DNA of 64,000 nt from an uncultured Lachnospiraceae bacterium. Lineage in GTDB: Bacteria > Bacillota > Clostridia > Lachnospirales > Lachnospiraceae. Position numbers and translations under genes: made by a program. The notes under the pieces were generated by a model. The model had not been told where the DNA came from. It did not search any database and worked only from the letters and a program-made list of their open reading frames with translations. Numbering within the stretch: the first letter of the stretch is position 1; every line of letters starts with the position of its first letter. The DNA lies in NCBI GenBank assembly GCA_947165025.1, contig CAMUYQ010000002.1, positions 62,001-126,000 of the forward strand, given 5' to 3'. Below, piece after piece: positions 7,784 to 15,974 of this stretch.

Positions 7784-9241
7784 ATGCTTTACATTGGTGT
7801 TGATCTTGGAACCAGTGCCGTCAAACTTCTTCTTATGAATGAAAAGGGCGGTATAGAAAATATCGTTTCAAAAGAGTATCCTTTGGAATTCCCGCATCCG
7901 GGCTGGTCACAGCAGAAGCCGGAAGACTGGTGGGACAAGACTGTTGAAGGTCTCAAGGAACTGACCGCAAACGCAGATAAGAGCCGGATCGCAGGAATAA
8001 GCTTCGGCGGACAGATGCATGGACTGGTAGTTCTTGATTCGGATGATAATGTCATAAGACCCGCGATCCTCTGGAACGATGGCCGTACGACAAAGGAGAC
8101 GGACTACCTTAATAACGTTATAGGGAAGGACAAGCTTTCGCAGTATACGGCTAATATCGCATTTGCAGGATTCACTGCTCCGAAGATCCTCTGGATGAAG
8201 GAGAACGAGCCCGAGAACTTCAATCGTATAGCCAAGATCATGCTTCCGAAGGATTACATCGCATACAAGCTGTCGGGCGTACACTGCACCGATGTTTCGG
8301 ATGCATCGGGAATGCTCCTGTTTGATGTTAAGAACAAATGCTGGTCCAAAGAGATGATGGATATCTGTTCCGTCAGGGAAGACCAGCTTGCAAAGATATT
8401 TGAGAGTTATGAAGTAGTCGGCAATATCAAAGCGGATGTTGCTGCACAGCTCGGATTCCCCGAGAGCGTTAAGATAATCGCAGGTGCAGGCGACAACGCA
8501 GCAGCTGCCATCGGAACGGGAACAGTCGGTGACGGAAGGTGTAACATCTCTCTCGGAACCAGCGGAACGATATTTATCTCAAGCAAAGATTTCTGCGTTG
8601 ATGAGAACAATGCGCTTCACGCATTCGCACATTCTGACGGACATTATCATCTTATGGGATGCATGCTTTCCGCGGCAAGCTGTAACAAATGGTGGATGGA
8701 AGACATCATCGGAACGGATGATTTTGCCGGGGAACAGAAGGATATCACAAAGCTCGGTGAGAACAACGTATTCTTCCTTCCCTATCTTATGGGAGAGAGA
8801 AGCCCGCACAACAACCCGGATGCAAGAGCGATGTTCATCGGCATGAGCATGGACACAACGAGAGCTGACATGACACAGGCTGTTCTTGAAGGAGTTGCTT
8901 TCGGTATCAGGGATTCGTTTGAAGTCGCAAGATCGCTCGGTATCAACATCACAAAGACAAAGATCTGCGGCGGAGGCGCAAAGAGCCCGCTCTGGAAAAA
9001 GATCATGGCCAATGTTCTTGGCATCACCGTTGAGGTCATTGAGTCCGAGGAAGGTCCCGGGTACGGCGGTGCGATACTTGCGGCAGTAGGATGCGGCGAG
9101 TATGCTTCTGTCGAAGAAGCTGCGGACAAGCTCGTGAAGGTTGTCGGAACTGTTGAGCCTGATGCTGAACTTACCAGGAAATACGAAGAGAAGTATCAGA
9201 AGTTCAAGAAGATATATCCTACGGTCAAGTGCCTGTATTAA
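7784..9241 (+). CDS. xylB: Xylulokinase
   Basis: The 485-aa protein is a FGGY carbohydrate kinase. It opens with the phosphate-binding GVDLGTSAVK, has the xylulokinase-typical FGGQMHGLV and WNDGRT with the catalytic Asp in the latter, and the C-terminal ICGGGAKSPLW adenosine-binding motif. It phosphorylates D-xylulose to xylulose 5-phosphate for the pentose phosphate pathway. AGGAGG precedes the ATG. Within the operon it follows GH43 and precedes DUF4867 and a FucI/AraA-fold isomerase, while no classical xylose isomerase XylA gene is seen in the window. Confidence 0.92.
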   Translation: MLYIGVDLGTSAVKLLLMNEKGGIENIVSKEYPLEFPHPGWSQQKPEDWWDKTVEGLKELTANADKSRIAGISFGGQMHGLVVLDSDDNVIRPAILWNDGRTTKETDYLNNVIGKDKLSQYTANIAFAGFTAPKILWMKENEPENFNRIAKIMLPKDYIAYKLSGVHCTDVSDASGMLLFDVKNKCWSKEMMDICSVREDQLAKIFESYEVVGNIKADVAAQLGFPESVKIIAGAGDNAAAAIGTGTVGDGRCNISLGTSGTIFISSKDFCVDENNALHAFAHSDGHYHLMGCMLSAASCNKWWMEDIIGTDDFAGEQKDITKLGENNVFFLPYLMGERSPHNNPDARAMFIGMSMDTTRADMTQAVLEGVAFGIRDSFEVARSLGINITKTKICGGGAKSPLWKKIMANVLGITVEVIESEEGPGYGGAILAAVGCGEYASVEEAADKLVKVVGTVEPDAELTRKYEEKYQKFKKIYPTVKCLY

Positions 9242-9280
9242 GGCTGATATTATAACAGAACAGGAAAAGGAGAAGATATC

Positions 9281-9916
9281 ATGGAGATCAAAAAGGTTAC
9301 AGATCCGGAATTTGCCGCATACGGCAAGGTACTTGAGGGGTATGATTTTAAGGGGCTGGTTAAAGCGCTTGAAGAGAAGACACCTCTTCCTGCGGGGGTT
9401 GAGTATGTTGCGAGCTGTGCAGACCTTGAGTACACGGATGCTTTCGGAGTACTTCAGAACAACGTATACGGCGGAATGCCGATACAGATAGGTTACTGTA
9501 ACGGACATAACACGAAGCTCAACTGTCTTGAATATCACCGCGACAGCGAGATCAATCTCGGCTGCACCGATTTCATCCTTCTTCTTGCAAAGGAAGATGA
9601 TATCGTTGACGGAAAGCTCGACACATCAAAGGTCAAGGCATTCCTTGCAAAGGCAGGACAGGCTGTTGAGGTATATGCGACATCACTTCATTATGCACCG
9701 TGCAGCGCAAAGGCAGGCGACGGTTTCAAGGTCATCGTGGTCCTTCCGAAGGGAACAAACGGGCCCGTACCCGCACTTACTGCAAAGTGCGAGGAAGACA
9801 AGTGGATGACAGCATGCAACAAGTGGCTTCTTGCTCATGCTGAAGCAGCAGAGGCAAAGGACGGCGCATATGTCGGACTTACCGGAGTTAACATCGATAT
9901 CGCCGGAGACATCTGA
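9281..9916 (+). CDS. DUF4867 family protein
   Basis: This 211-aa soluble protein resembles the DUF4867 family, which I know from pentose/fucose catabolic clusters of Lachnospiraceae; the function is unproven. The sequence suggests a cupin-like beta fold: LNCLEYHRDSEINLG contains His and Glu residues in metal-cupin spacing, and SLHYAPCSA could supply another His. That would fit a sugar epimerase or mutarotase, for example of a lyxose- or ribose-type ketose, but this is inference. It lies between xylB and the isomerase gene, and a probable extra promoter follows it. Confidence 0.7.
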   Translation: MEIKKVTDPEFAAYGKVLEGYDFKGLVKALEEKTPLPAGVEYVASCADLEYTDAFGVLQNNVYGGMPIQIGYCNGHNTKLNCLEYHRDSEINLGCTDFILLLAKEDDIVDGKLDTSKVKAFLAKAGQAVEVYATSLHYAPCSAKAGDGFKVIVVLPKGTNGPVPALTAKCEEDKWMTACNKWLLAHAEAAEAKDGAYVGLTGVNIDIAGDI

Positions 9917-9960
9917 TGATTCAGTGTAAAAATTTCAACCTGTCGCGTATGATTTTACAT

Positions 9961-9989
9961 TTTACTTTCGGGTTGATATGAAATAAAAT
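9961..9989 (+). promoter_or_regulatory. Possible internal promoter before the isomerase gene
   Basis: TTTACT (9961-9966), 17 nt and TAAAAT (9984-9989) form a fair sigma-A promoter in the 139-nt gap. Upstream, TGTAAAA (9925-9931) and TTTTACA (9953-9959) form a 7-bp inverted repeat that could be an operator. Confidence 0.35.
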
Positions 9990-10055
9990 TAGATTTCAGA
10001 GGGTATCCATTTCCAATATGGGAGCCCGTGACAAAACGGATTAGGAGGATTACAA

Positions 10056-11543
10056 ATGAACAACACACCCAAAATGAAGATCGGTATCGTCGGCGTTTCA
10101 CGTGACTGTTTCCCGGCTGACCTTACTATCAGAAGAAGAAAAGCACTCGTTGACGCATATGCCAAGAAATATGATGCAGCAGATATATATGAGTGCCCTG
10201 TAACGATCATCGAGAGCGAGATCCATATGCAGCAGGCTCTTGAAGATGTTAATAAGGCAGGATGTAATGCGATCTGCATCTATCTCGGAAACTTCGGTCC
10301 CGAGATCTCAGAGACAATGCTCGCACAGCAGTATAACGGACCTGTTATGTTCTGTGCAGCTGCAGAGGAAGATTATGAATCGGTTACGACATCCGGACGT
10401 GGTGATGCATACTGTGGTATGCTCAATGCCAGCTACAATCTCGCACTTCGTAACGTCAGGGCTTATATCCCCGAGTATCCCGTAGGTGATGCAGAGGATT
10501 GCGCGGACATGATCCACGAGTTCCTTCCCGTTGCAAGAGCCGTATATGCACTCAAGAACCTTAAGATCTTCACATTCGGACCTCGTCCGCAGAACTTCTT
10601 CGCTTGTAATGCTCCCATCAAGCAGCTTTACAATATCGGCGTTGAGATCGAAGAGAACTCAGAGCTTGATCTTTTCGAGTCATTCAACAAGCACGCAGGA
10701 GATTCACGTATAGCAGATGTTGTTAAGGATATGACAGCAGAACTTGGTGACGGAAACAAGAAGCCCGAGGTTCTCGAGAAGCTTGCTCAGTATGAGATCA
10801 CTCTTCTTGACTGGATCGAAGAGCACAAAGGTTCAAAGACATACTTCGCTATCGCAGGTAAGTGCTGGCCCGCATTCCAGACACAGTTCGGATTCGTTCC
10901 CTGCTACGTTAACTCAAGACTGACAGGTCGCGGCATTCCCGTAGCATGTGAAGTTGATATTTACGGATGTCTGTCAGAGTTCATCGGAACATGCGTAAGT
11001 GATGATATCGTTACTCTTCTTGATATCAACAATTCTGTTCCGAAGATCATGTACAAGGAGTCTATCGAAGGCAAGTTTGATTACAAACTTACAGATACAT
11101 TCATGGGATTCCATTGCGGAAATACATGCTCCAAGAAGCTTACAAAGGGCGAGATGAAGTACCAGGCCATCATGGCACGTGCACTTCCCATCGAGGTTAC
11201 GAACGGAACTCTCGAAGGCGATATCGTTCCCGGAGACATCACATTCTATCGTCTGCAGTCAACATCTGACAACAAGCTTCGTGCTTACGTTGCTGAAGGT
11301 GAAGTCCTTCCCGTTGCAACAAGATCGTTCGGTGGTATCGGCGTATTCGCTATTCACGATATGGGAAGATTCTACCGTTACGCTCTTATCGACGGCAACT
11401 ATCCTCACCACGGCGCAGTTGCATTCGGACATCACGGTAAGGCACTCTATGATGTATTCAAGTACATCGGGGTTGCTGCCGATGAGCTTGAGTTCAACAG
11501 ACCTGCAGGAAATCTTTACAAGACGGAGAATCCTTATAAGTAA
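10056..11543 (+). CDS. L-fucose/L-arabinose isomerase-fold sugar isomerase
   Basis: The 495-aa protein has the three-part architecture of FucI/AraA-type ketol isomerases: an N-terminal Rossmann-like domain (KIGIVGVSRDCFP), a middle domain, and a C-terminal barrel with candidate metal ligands in ACEVDIYG (Glu and Asp) and FGHHGKALYD (His). It interconverts an aldose and ketose. It is distant enough from FucI and AraA that its own substrate is open. The operon also holds xylulokinase and GH43, so a D-xylose or D-arabinose/D-ribulose type reaction is plausible. Codon use is strongly optimised. TAGGAGG lies 9 nt before the ATG and a strong terminator follows. Confidence 0.8.
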   Translation: MNNTPKMKIGIVGVSRDCFPADLTIRRRKALVDAYAKKYDAADIYECPVTIIESEIHMQQALEDVNKAGCNAICIYLGNFGPEISETMLAQQYNGPVMFCAAAEEDYESVTTSGRGDAYCGMLNASYNLALRNVRAYIPEYPVGDAEDCADMIHEFLPVARAVYALKNLKIFTFGPRPQNFFACNAPIKQLYNIGVEIEENSELDLFESFNKHAGDSRIADVVKDMTAELGDGNKKPEVLEKLAQYEITLLDWIEEHKGSKTYFAIAGKCWPAFQTQFGFVPCYVNSRLTGRGIPVACEVDIYGCLSEFIGTCVSDDIVTLLDINNSVPKIMYKESIEGKFDYKLTDTFMGFHCGNTCSKKLTKGEMKYQAIMARALPIEVTNGTLEGDIVPGDITFYRLQSTSDNKLRAYVAEGEVLPVATRSFGGIGVFAIHDMGRFYRYALIDGNYPHHGAVAFGHHGKALYDVFKYIGVAADELEFNRPAGNLYKTENPYK

Positions 11544-11576
11544 TTTCAAAACAGGGATTTATCCTGCATTGATAAG

Positions 11577-11605
11577 AAAAGAGAGCGCTCTGCGCTCTCT
11601 TTTTT
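11577..11605 (+). terminator. Rho-independent terminator of the pentose locus
   Basis: GAGAGCGC (11581-11588) pairs with GCGCTCTC (11592-11599) over a 3-nt loop, followed by six T. The T-run overlaps the -35 element of the next promoter. Confidence 0.9.
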
Positions 11606-11633
11606 GACAGTGTCCTATGATTTGCGGTATAAT
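11604..11633 (+). promoter_or_regulatory. Sigma-A promoter of plsY-like gene
   Basis: TTGACA (11604-11609), an 18-nt spacer and TATAAT (11628-11633) are both consensus. Transcription would begin about 11640, at or just before the ATG at 11641, so the message would be nearly leaderless. Confidence 0.65.
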
Positions 11634-11640
11634 CCGACCT

Positions 11641-12342
11641 ATGGAAACCAAGATTCTGATCAATACGATTTTGGGAAGCCTGATCATAGGATATTTCATG
11701 GGATGTATCAATCTTTCCTATATAATATCCAAGATAAAAGGCTTTGATATAAGGAATGTCGGGTCCGGAAATGCCGGTGCATCGAATGTTGTTATTGTGA
11801 TCGGCAGGAAGATCGGACTGTTCATTGCAGTTCTTGATATACTGAAAGCATTTCTGGCATTTAATCTGGCAGAGATCATATTTCCGGAAGCAATGAGCGG
11901 CACACTCAGCTGGGCGGGTATCCTGGCCGGAGCCGGAGCCGTGATCGGACATGTTTTTCCTTTTTATATGGGCTTTAAAGGCGGAAAAGGACTGGCATGC
12001 TTCGGCGGAACAGTACTCGGGATCGATTACAGACTGTTCGTCGTTCTTTTTGTTGCGGCTTTCCTTATTGCGATGATAACGGATTATATATGCTTTGCCC
12101 CGATATCAATGGCTTTCATCGTTCCGGTCACGGTAGGTGTGATCTACAGGGTATGGCTGCCTTCGGCGATCCTTTGTGTGATCAGCGTTGTGATACTGTT
12201 CAGACACAGGCAGAACATCGCAAGGATACGATCCGGAGATGAACTGCGGTTCCACTTTTTGTGGAAGCGGTCGGATGAATCCGAGAGATTCGGCGTGATC
12301 GATGACGGAAAAGACATATTTAACAGAAAAGTCGACAAATGA
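11641..12342 (+). CDS. plsY: Glycerol-3-phosphate acyltransferase PlsY family
   Basis: The 233-aa membrane protein carries the PlsY signatures GSGNAGASNV (glycerol-phosphate site) and FKGGKGLACFGG (acyl-phosphate site) among five or so hydrophobic helices. PlsY moves an acyl group from acyl-phosphate to glycerol 3-phosphate in phospholipid synthesis. I start at 11641 because the -10 box lies just upstream; the in-frame ATG at 11617 would be ahead of the promoter. There is no Shine-Dalgarno sequence. Compared with the usual ~200 aa the C terminus is extended by about 30 charged residues. The Asn-Ala-Gly-Ala-Ser variation from GNPGATN suggests a divergent paralogue. Confidence 0.8.
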   Translation: METKILINTILGSLIIGYFMGCINLSYIISKIKGFDIRNVGSGNAGASNVVIVIGRKIGLFIAVLDILKAFLAFNLAEIIFPEAMSGTLSWAGILAGAGAVIGHVFPFYMGFKGGKGLACFGGTVLGIDYRLFVVLFVAAFLIAMITDYICFAPISMAFIVPVTVGVIYRVWLPSAILCVISVVILFRHRQNIARIRSGDELRFHFLWKRSDESERFGVIDDGKDIFNRKVDK

Positions 12343-12374
12343 AATTAAAATATACATGACAGAGGAGTTTTATT

Positions 12375-13559
12375 ATGGAAGAGAACACAGTCAGCAAGAG
12401 TAAACAGAAGAGGGAAGACCGTGCAAAGAATCTTGCAAAGCAGAAGAGAAACGGTTGGATCGTTAAGCTCGTATTCGGTATCATCGGTGTTGCGCTCATT
12501 GCACTTCTGGGATATCTTATCGTTGATAAGATCATCACTGAGGCAAACACGGTAAAGCCGAGCAGCGATTATTCGGCACAGCTTAATGACAACGGATACA
12601 TTAAGGATGTCAAGGCAACGGACTATGTTACGCTGTGCAATTATAAAGGTATAGAAGTTCCTTCAAGTGAGGTTAATTATACCGATGAAGAATTCCAGGA
12701 TGTCATCAACCAGGCGCTTGAGGCACATCAGGTGCTGAAGGAGGAAGGTACCATCAAGGACGGCGACAAGGTCAATATCGATTATGTCGGAAAGATCGAC
12801 GGTGTGGAATTTGAAGGCGGTAATTCAGGCGGAAACGGATCAGATCTTACTATCGGAAGCGGACAGTTCATTCCGGGATTTGAGAGCCAGCTCATCGGAC
12901 ATAAGGCAGGGGAAGAGGTCCAGGTTAATGTCACTTTCCCCGCAGATTACCAGAAGGCAGAGCTCGCGGGAAAGGATGCGGTATTTGATGTTACCATTCA
13001 CGGCATCTATCAGAATCCCGAGTACAATGATGATTTTGTATGCGCATATTATCCCGACAAGGGATCGACTGTTGCCGAATATGAAAAATCATTGCGCGAC
13101 AGTTATTACGAAGGACAGCTGAAAGCGTATGTCGACAAGTACCTTACCGACAATTCGACGATCATCAGCTATCCCCGCAAATATCTCAAGAACCTCAAGT
13201 CAACGACAAAGTATTCGGATGTTCAGTCATACCAGTACATGTCCGAGATGTATGCCCAGTACGGACAGGCTGTAGGAACATTCGAAGAGTTCATTGGAAT
13301 GAGCGACGAGGATTACGAGAAGGATATTGCTACAAGGGCTGAGGAATTTGCCAAAGAGGATCTTGTTTACCAGGCTGTTCTTGAGACCGAAGGCATCACT
13401 CTTACAGAGGAAGAAGCTCAGGGTATCGTTGAAGAGATGTATGGTGACGAGAGCTTCTACAACAACTCGATAGAAACATACGGTAAAGGATATACTATGA
13501 AGAATGCGGTCAAGACAAAGGCAGTCGATATCGCCATGGACGCCGCTGTCGTCAAGTAA
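12375..13559 (+). CDS. Membrane-anchored FKBP-type peptidyl-prolyl isomerase, trigger-factor-like
   Basis: The 394-aa protein starts with a Lys/Arg-rich cytosolic segment (residues 1-28), one membrane helix (~30-52) and then an extracytoplasmic part. An FKBP domain follows (~115-210, with DKVNIDYVGKIDGVEFEGG and GSGQFIPGFESQLIG), after which comes a helical region resembling the trigger-factor C-terminal chaperone arms. It probably helps fold exported proteins at the membrane surface. Trigger factor itself is cytosolic and ribosome-bound; the anchor and absence of a ribosome-binding domain make this a surface relative. GAGGAG lies before the ATG. Confidence 0.82.
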   Translation: MEENTVSKSKQKREDRAKNLAKQKRNGWIVKLVFGIIGVALIALLGYLIVDKIITEANTVKPSSDYSAQLNDNGYIKDVKATDYVTLCNYKGIEVPSSEVNYTDEEFQDVINQALEAHQVLKEEGTIKDGDKVNIDYVGKIDGVEFEGGNSGGNGSDLTIGSGQFIPGFESQLIGHKAGEEVQVNVTFPADYQKAELAGKDAVFDVTIHGIYQNPEYNDDFVCAYYPDKGSTVAEYEKSLRDSYYEGQLKAYVDKYLTDNSTIISYPRKYLKNLKSTTKYSDVQSYQYMSEMYAQYGQAVGTFEEFIGMSDEDYEKDIATRAEEFAKEDLVYQAVLETEGITLTEEEAQGIVEEMYGDESFYNNSIETYGKGYTMKNAVKTKAVDIAMDAAVVK

Positions 13560-13590
13560 AGTCAGGGTTTATAAAGAACATGATTTGCGG

Positions 13591-13628
13591 TAAAATAGTA
13601 CAGACGTCAGTCTGTACTGTTTTATTTT
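13591..13628 (+). promoter_or_regulatory. -10-like element with palindrome: terminator or operator
   Basis: TAAAAT (13591-13596) is followed at once by the perfect palindrome AGTACAGAC (13597-13605) with GTCTGTACT (13610-13618) and a T-rich tail. The hairpin can terminate the upstream gene. Because it also covers the predicted start of transcription for the next gene, it could instead be a repressor operator. Sequence alone does not decide between them. Confidence 0.55.
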
Positions 13629-13650
13629 GGAGAATAACAGAGGAAGAAAA

Positions 13651-15726
13651 ATGTCCGGATATATTAAACTTCGGGATCTTGCAAAGCACCTCGGACTTAA
13701 CCGGGGAGACAGGGTATATGTCACGAGTGATGTAAAGGGTCTGCTTTATACGATCATGCATCACGACGACGAAACGGATCTTAATATACTTATCGACGGG
13801 ATCATAGAAATAATCGGCGAAGAAGGTTCACTCGTGTTCCCGACCTTTAACTGGAGCTTCTGCGGCGGTACCCCGTATGATCATTACAGGACCATGCCCA
13901 AGACGGGATCTTTATGTAAGATAGCGATGCAGAGGGATGATTTTCGAAGGACGAAGCACCCGCTCTATTCGTTTGCCGTATGGGGAAAAGATACTGATGA
14001 GCTTTGCGCACTCGATAACAAAAGCTCGTTTGGCGAGGACTCGCCGTTTGCGTTCATGGTGGAGAAGGGATACCGCAATCTGTTCATCGATAAGGATCTG
14101 CAGCATTCGTTCGTGTTCGTTCACTATGCTGAGCAGTCGGTCGGTCATCTGTACAGAAACTACAGATATCTGAAAGATTTCACCGGGGAGTATACCGATG
14201 AGAACGGTGTGACGACGACAAGAACGTATGACATGAACGTCAGGGCGCTTGATAAGAATGTTGAAAATGTCATATATGCCTTTGAAGATGAGTTCATCGA
14301 AAAGGGCATCATGCAGAGATTTTTCGTCAATGATCTTGAGTTCAAGATAATAGAACTTGCAAAATCCCACCCGATCCTTCAGGAGGATGTAAGGCACAAC
14401 AGGAGCCGGAGGATCTGTTCGTTCATCGGACAGGACGATCCTTATCTTGAAGACGGAAAGGAAATGTTTGAAAGAGCAAAGGAACTGTTCCCGATATGCC
14501 GCAGCATTATGGGTGACGGTGTGCGCAGGACTTTTGAGATACTGACGCGCTTTATGCCTGACATGAAGCTTTACGAAGTACCGACAGGCACAAAGGTCTT
14601 TGACTGGACGATCCCGAATGAATGGACGATAAGGGACGCATATATCGAAAACAATCAGAGAGAGAAGATCGTCGACATGAATGTCAACAATCTTCATGTC
14701 CTGGGATATTCGACACCTGTTGATGAGTGGATGGAACTTGATGAGCTTAAAGAGCACATATACACGCTCAAGGACCAGCCCGATTACATACCGTACTGCA
14801 CGTCCTACTACAAGGAACGCTGGGGATTCTGTATGAGCGAAAATCATCTGCGCTCGCTTCCCGACGGAAAATATCATGCGTATATCGATTCCGAGCTTAA
14901 GCCGGGAAGTCTTACGTACGGAGAACTCCTTATTCCCGGGAAGACTCAGGAGGAGATATTCTTCAGTTCATACATCTGCCATCCTTCGATGGCTAACAAC
15001 GAGTGTTCGGGGCCTGTCGTTCTGTCAAAGCTTGCCGAGTATATCAAGGCGATGCCCGACAGAAAGTATTCGTACAGGATCGTGCTCCTTCCCGAGACTA
15101 TCGGTGCGATAACGTATATCTCCCGAAATCTTGAGACTATGAAAAAAAATATCATCGCCGGATTTAACGTAACGTGTGTCGGTGATGACAGGACATATTC
15201 GATAGTTCATTCAAGATATGCAAACACTCTGGCTGACAGGGTACTTATGAACGTACTTAAAGGACAGGATCCGGATTTCTGTGAGTACTCGTATCTTGAA
15301 AGAGGAAGTGACGAGAGACAGTATCAGGCACCGGGAGTCGATATCCCGCTCGTATGCTTCTGCAGATCGAAGTACCATGTATATCCGGAGTACCATACGA
15401 GTGCGGACAACCTTGATATCATATCACCCGACGGTCTTGCGGGAAGTCTTGAGGTACTGATAAAATGTATAGAGGCACTTGAGAATAACTGCAAGTATCG
15501 GATAAAGTGCCTGTGCGAACCGCAGCTCGGCCCCAGAGGCCTGATGCCGACGATGAGCAACAAGGAGAGCTACAAGGATACGCTCATTCTGAAAGATATC
15601 TCGGCATATGCCGACGGCACGAATGATATATTCGAACTTAGCGATTACATAGGACATCCCGTATCTGACATGCTTCCGACGATAAAGAAGATGGTCGATG
15701 CGGGTCTGCTGGAGGCTGTAAAATGA
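13651..15726 (+). CDS. Fusion: AAC(3)-like N-acyltransferase plus DUF4910 (M28-like) aminopeptidase-type domain
   Basis: The 691-aa product joins two enzymes. Residues ~1-260 match the aminoglycoside 3-N-acetyltransferase fold, with RRTKHPLYSFAVWG and the His of FVFVHYAEQS. Residues ~270-615 match DUF4910/DUF2172, a zinc aminopeptidase-like fold with candidate ligands in CHPSMANNECSG, LPETIG and YHTSADN, and a C-terminal winged-helix-like tail. DUF4910 proteins are known from surface-glycan gene clusters. The start at 13651 has GAGGAAG upstream; an in-frame TTG at 13627 does not. The stop overlaps the ACP start (ATGA). A role in transferring or removing an acyl group on a glycan or amino sugar is inference; drug resistance is not implied. 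Confidence 0.8.
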   Translation: MSGYIKLRDLAKHLGLNRGDRVYVTSDVKGLLYTIMHHDDETDLNILIDGIIEIIGEEGSLVFPTFNWSFCGGTPYDHYRTMPKTGSLCKIAMQRDDFRRTKHPLYSFAVWGKDTDELCALDNKSSFGEDSPFAFMVEKGYRNLFIDKDLQHSFVFVHYAEQSVGHLYRNYRYLKDFTGEYTDENGVTTTRTYDMNVRALDKNVENVIYAFEDEFIEKGIMQRFFVNDLEFKIIELAKSHPILQEDVRHNRSRRICSFIGQDDPYLEDGKEMFERAKELFPICRSIMGDGVRRTFEILTRFMPDMKLYEVPTGTKVFDWTIPNEWTIRDAYIENNQREKIVDMNVNNLHVLGYSTPVDEWMELDELKEHIYTLKDQPDYIPYCTSYYKERWGFCMSENHLRSLPDGKYHAYIDSELKPGSLTYGELLIPGKTQEEIFFSSYICHPSMANNECSGPVVLSKLAEYIKAMPDRKYSYRIVLLPETIGAITYISRNLETMKKNIIAGFNVTCVGDDRTYSIVHSRYANTLADRVLMNVLKGQDPDFCEYSYLERGSDERQYQAPGVDIPLVCFCRSKYHVYPEYHTSADNLDIISPDGLAGSLEVLIKCIEALENNCKYRIKCLCEPQLGPRGLMPTMSNKESYKDTLILKDISAYADGTNDIFELSDYIGHPVSDMLPTIKKMVDAGLLEAVK

Positions 15727-15962
15727 CACATGAAGAAGTGATGGCGATCGTAACACGCATATTCAGGGATGTATTTGATGATGAGACGCTTGTCATCAAA
15801 GACTCGACCAATTCTTCGGACATAGAAGACTGGGATTCCCTTGAACATATCGCGCTCATCGTTTCAATGGAGAAGGAATTTGACCTGAAGTTCGACATAA
15901 AGGAAGTAAACAAACTGGCAAATGTCGGAGAGATGGTAGACCTTATCATTTCCAAACTGTAG
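15723..15962 (+). CDS. Acyl carrier protein, dedicated
   Basis: This 79-aa acidic helical protein has the phosphopantetheine attachment Ser in DWDSLEHIALI, the usual DSL motif. It is longer at the N terminus and more divergent than a fatty-acid-synthesis AcpP, and it is translationally coupled to the AAC(3)/DUF4910 fusion upstream and next to a MaoC hydratase downstream. It therefore most likely carries the acyl group used by that transferase rather than serving general lipid synthesis. Confidence 0.88.
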   Translation: MTHEEVMAIVTRIFRDVFDDETLVIKDSTNSSDIEDWDSLEHIALIVSMEKEFDLKFDIKEVNKLANVGEMVDLIISKL

Positions 15963-15974
15963 AAAGTGCGATCA

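Noticed and set aside
8579-9538. 319-codon minus-strand frame across xylB
   Set aside because: It is antisense to a clear kinase, lacks a ribosome site and resembles no family; it mirrors the codon bias of xylB.
13651-14500. Aminoglycoside resistance gene
   Set aside because: The AAC(3) fold is present but it is fused to DUF4910 and linked to ACP/MaoC, which points to acyl transfer in biosynthesis rather than drug inactivation.
13912-14877. 321-codon minus-strand frame across the fusion gene
   Set aside because: Antisense shadow of a conserved two-domain protein with no start signal.
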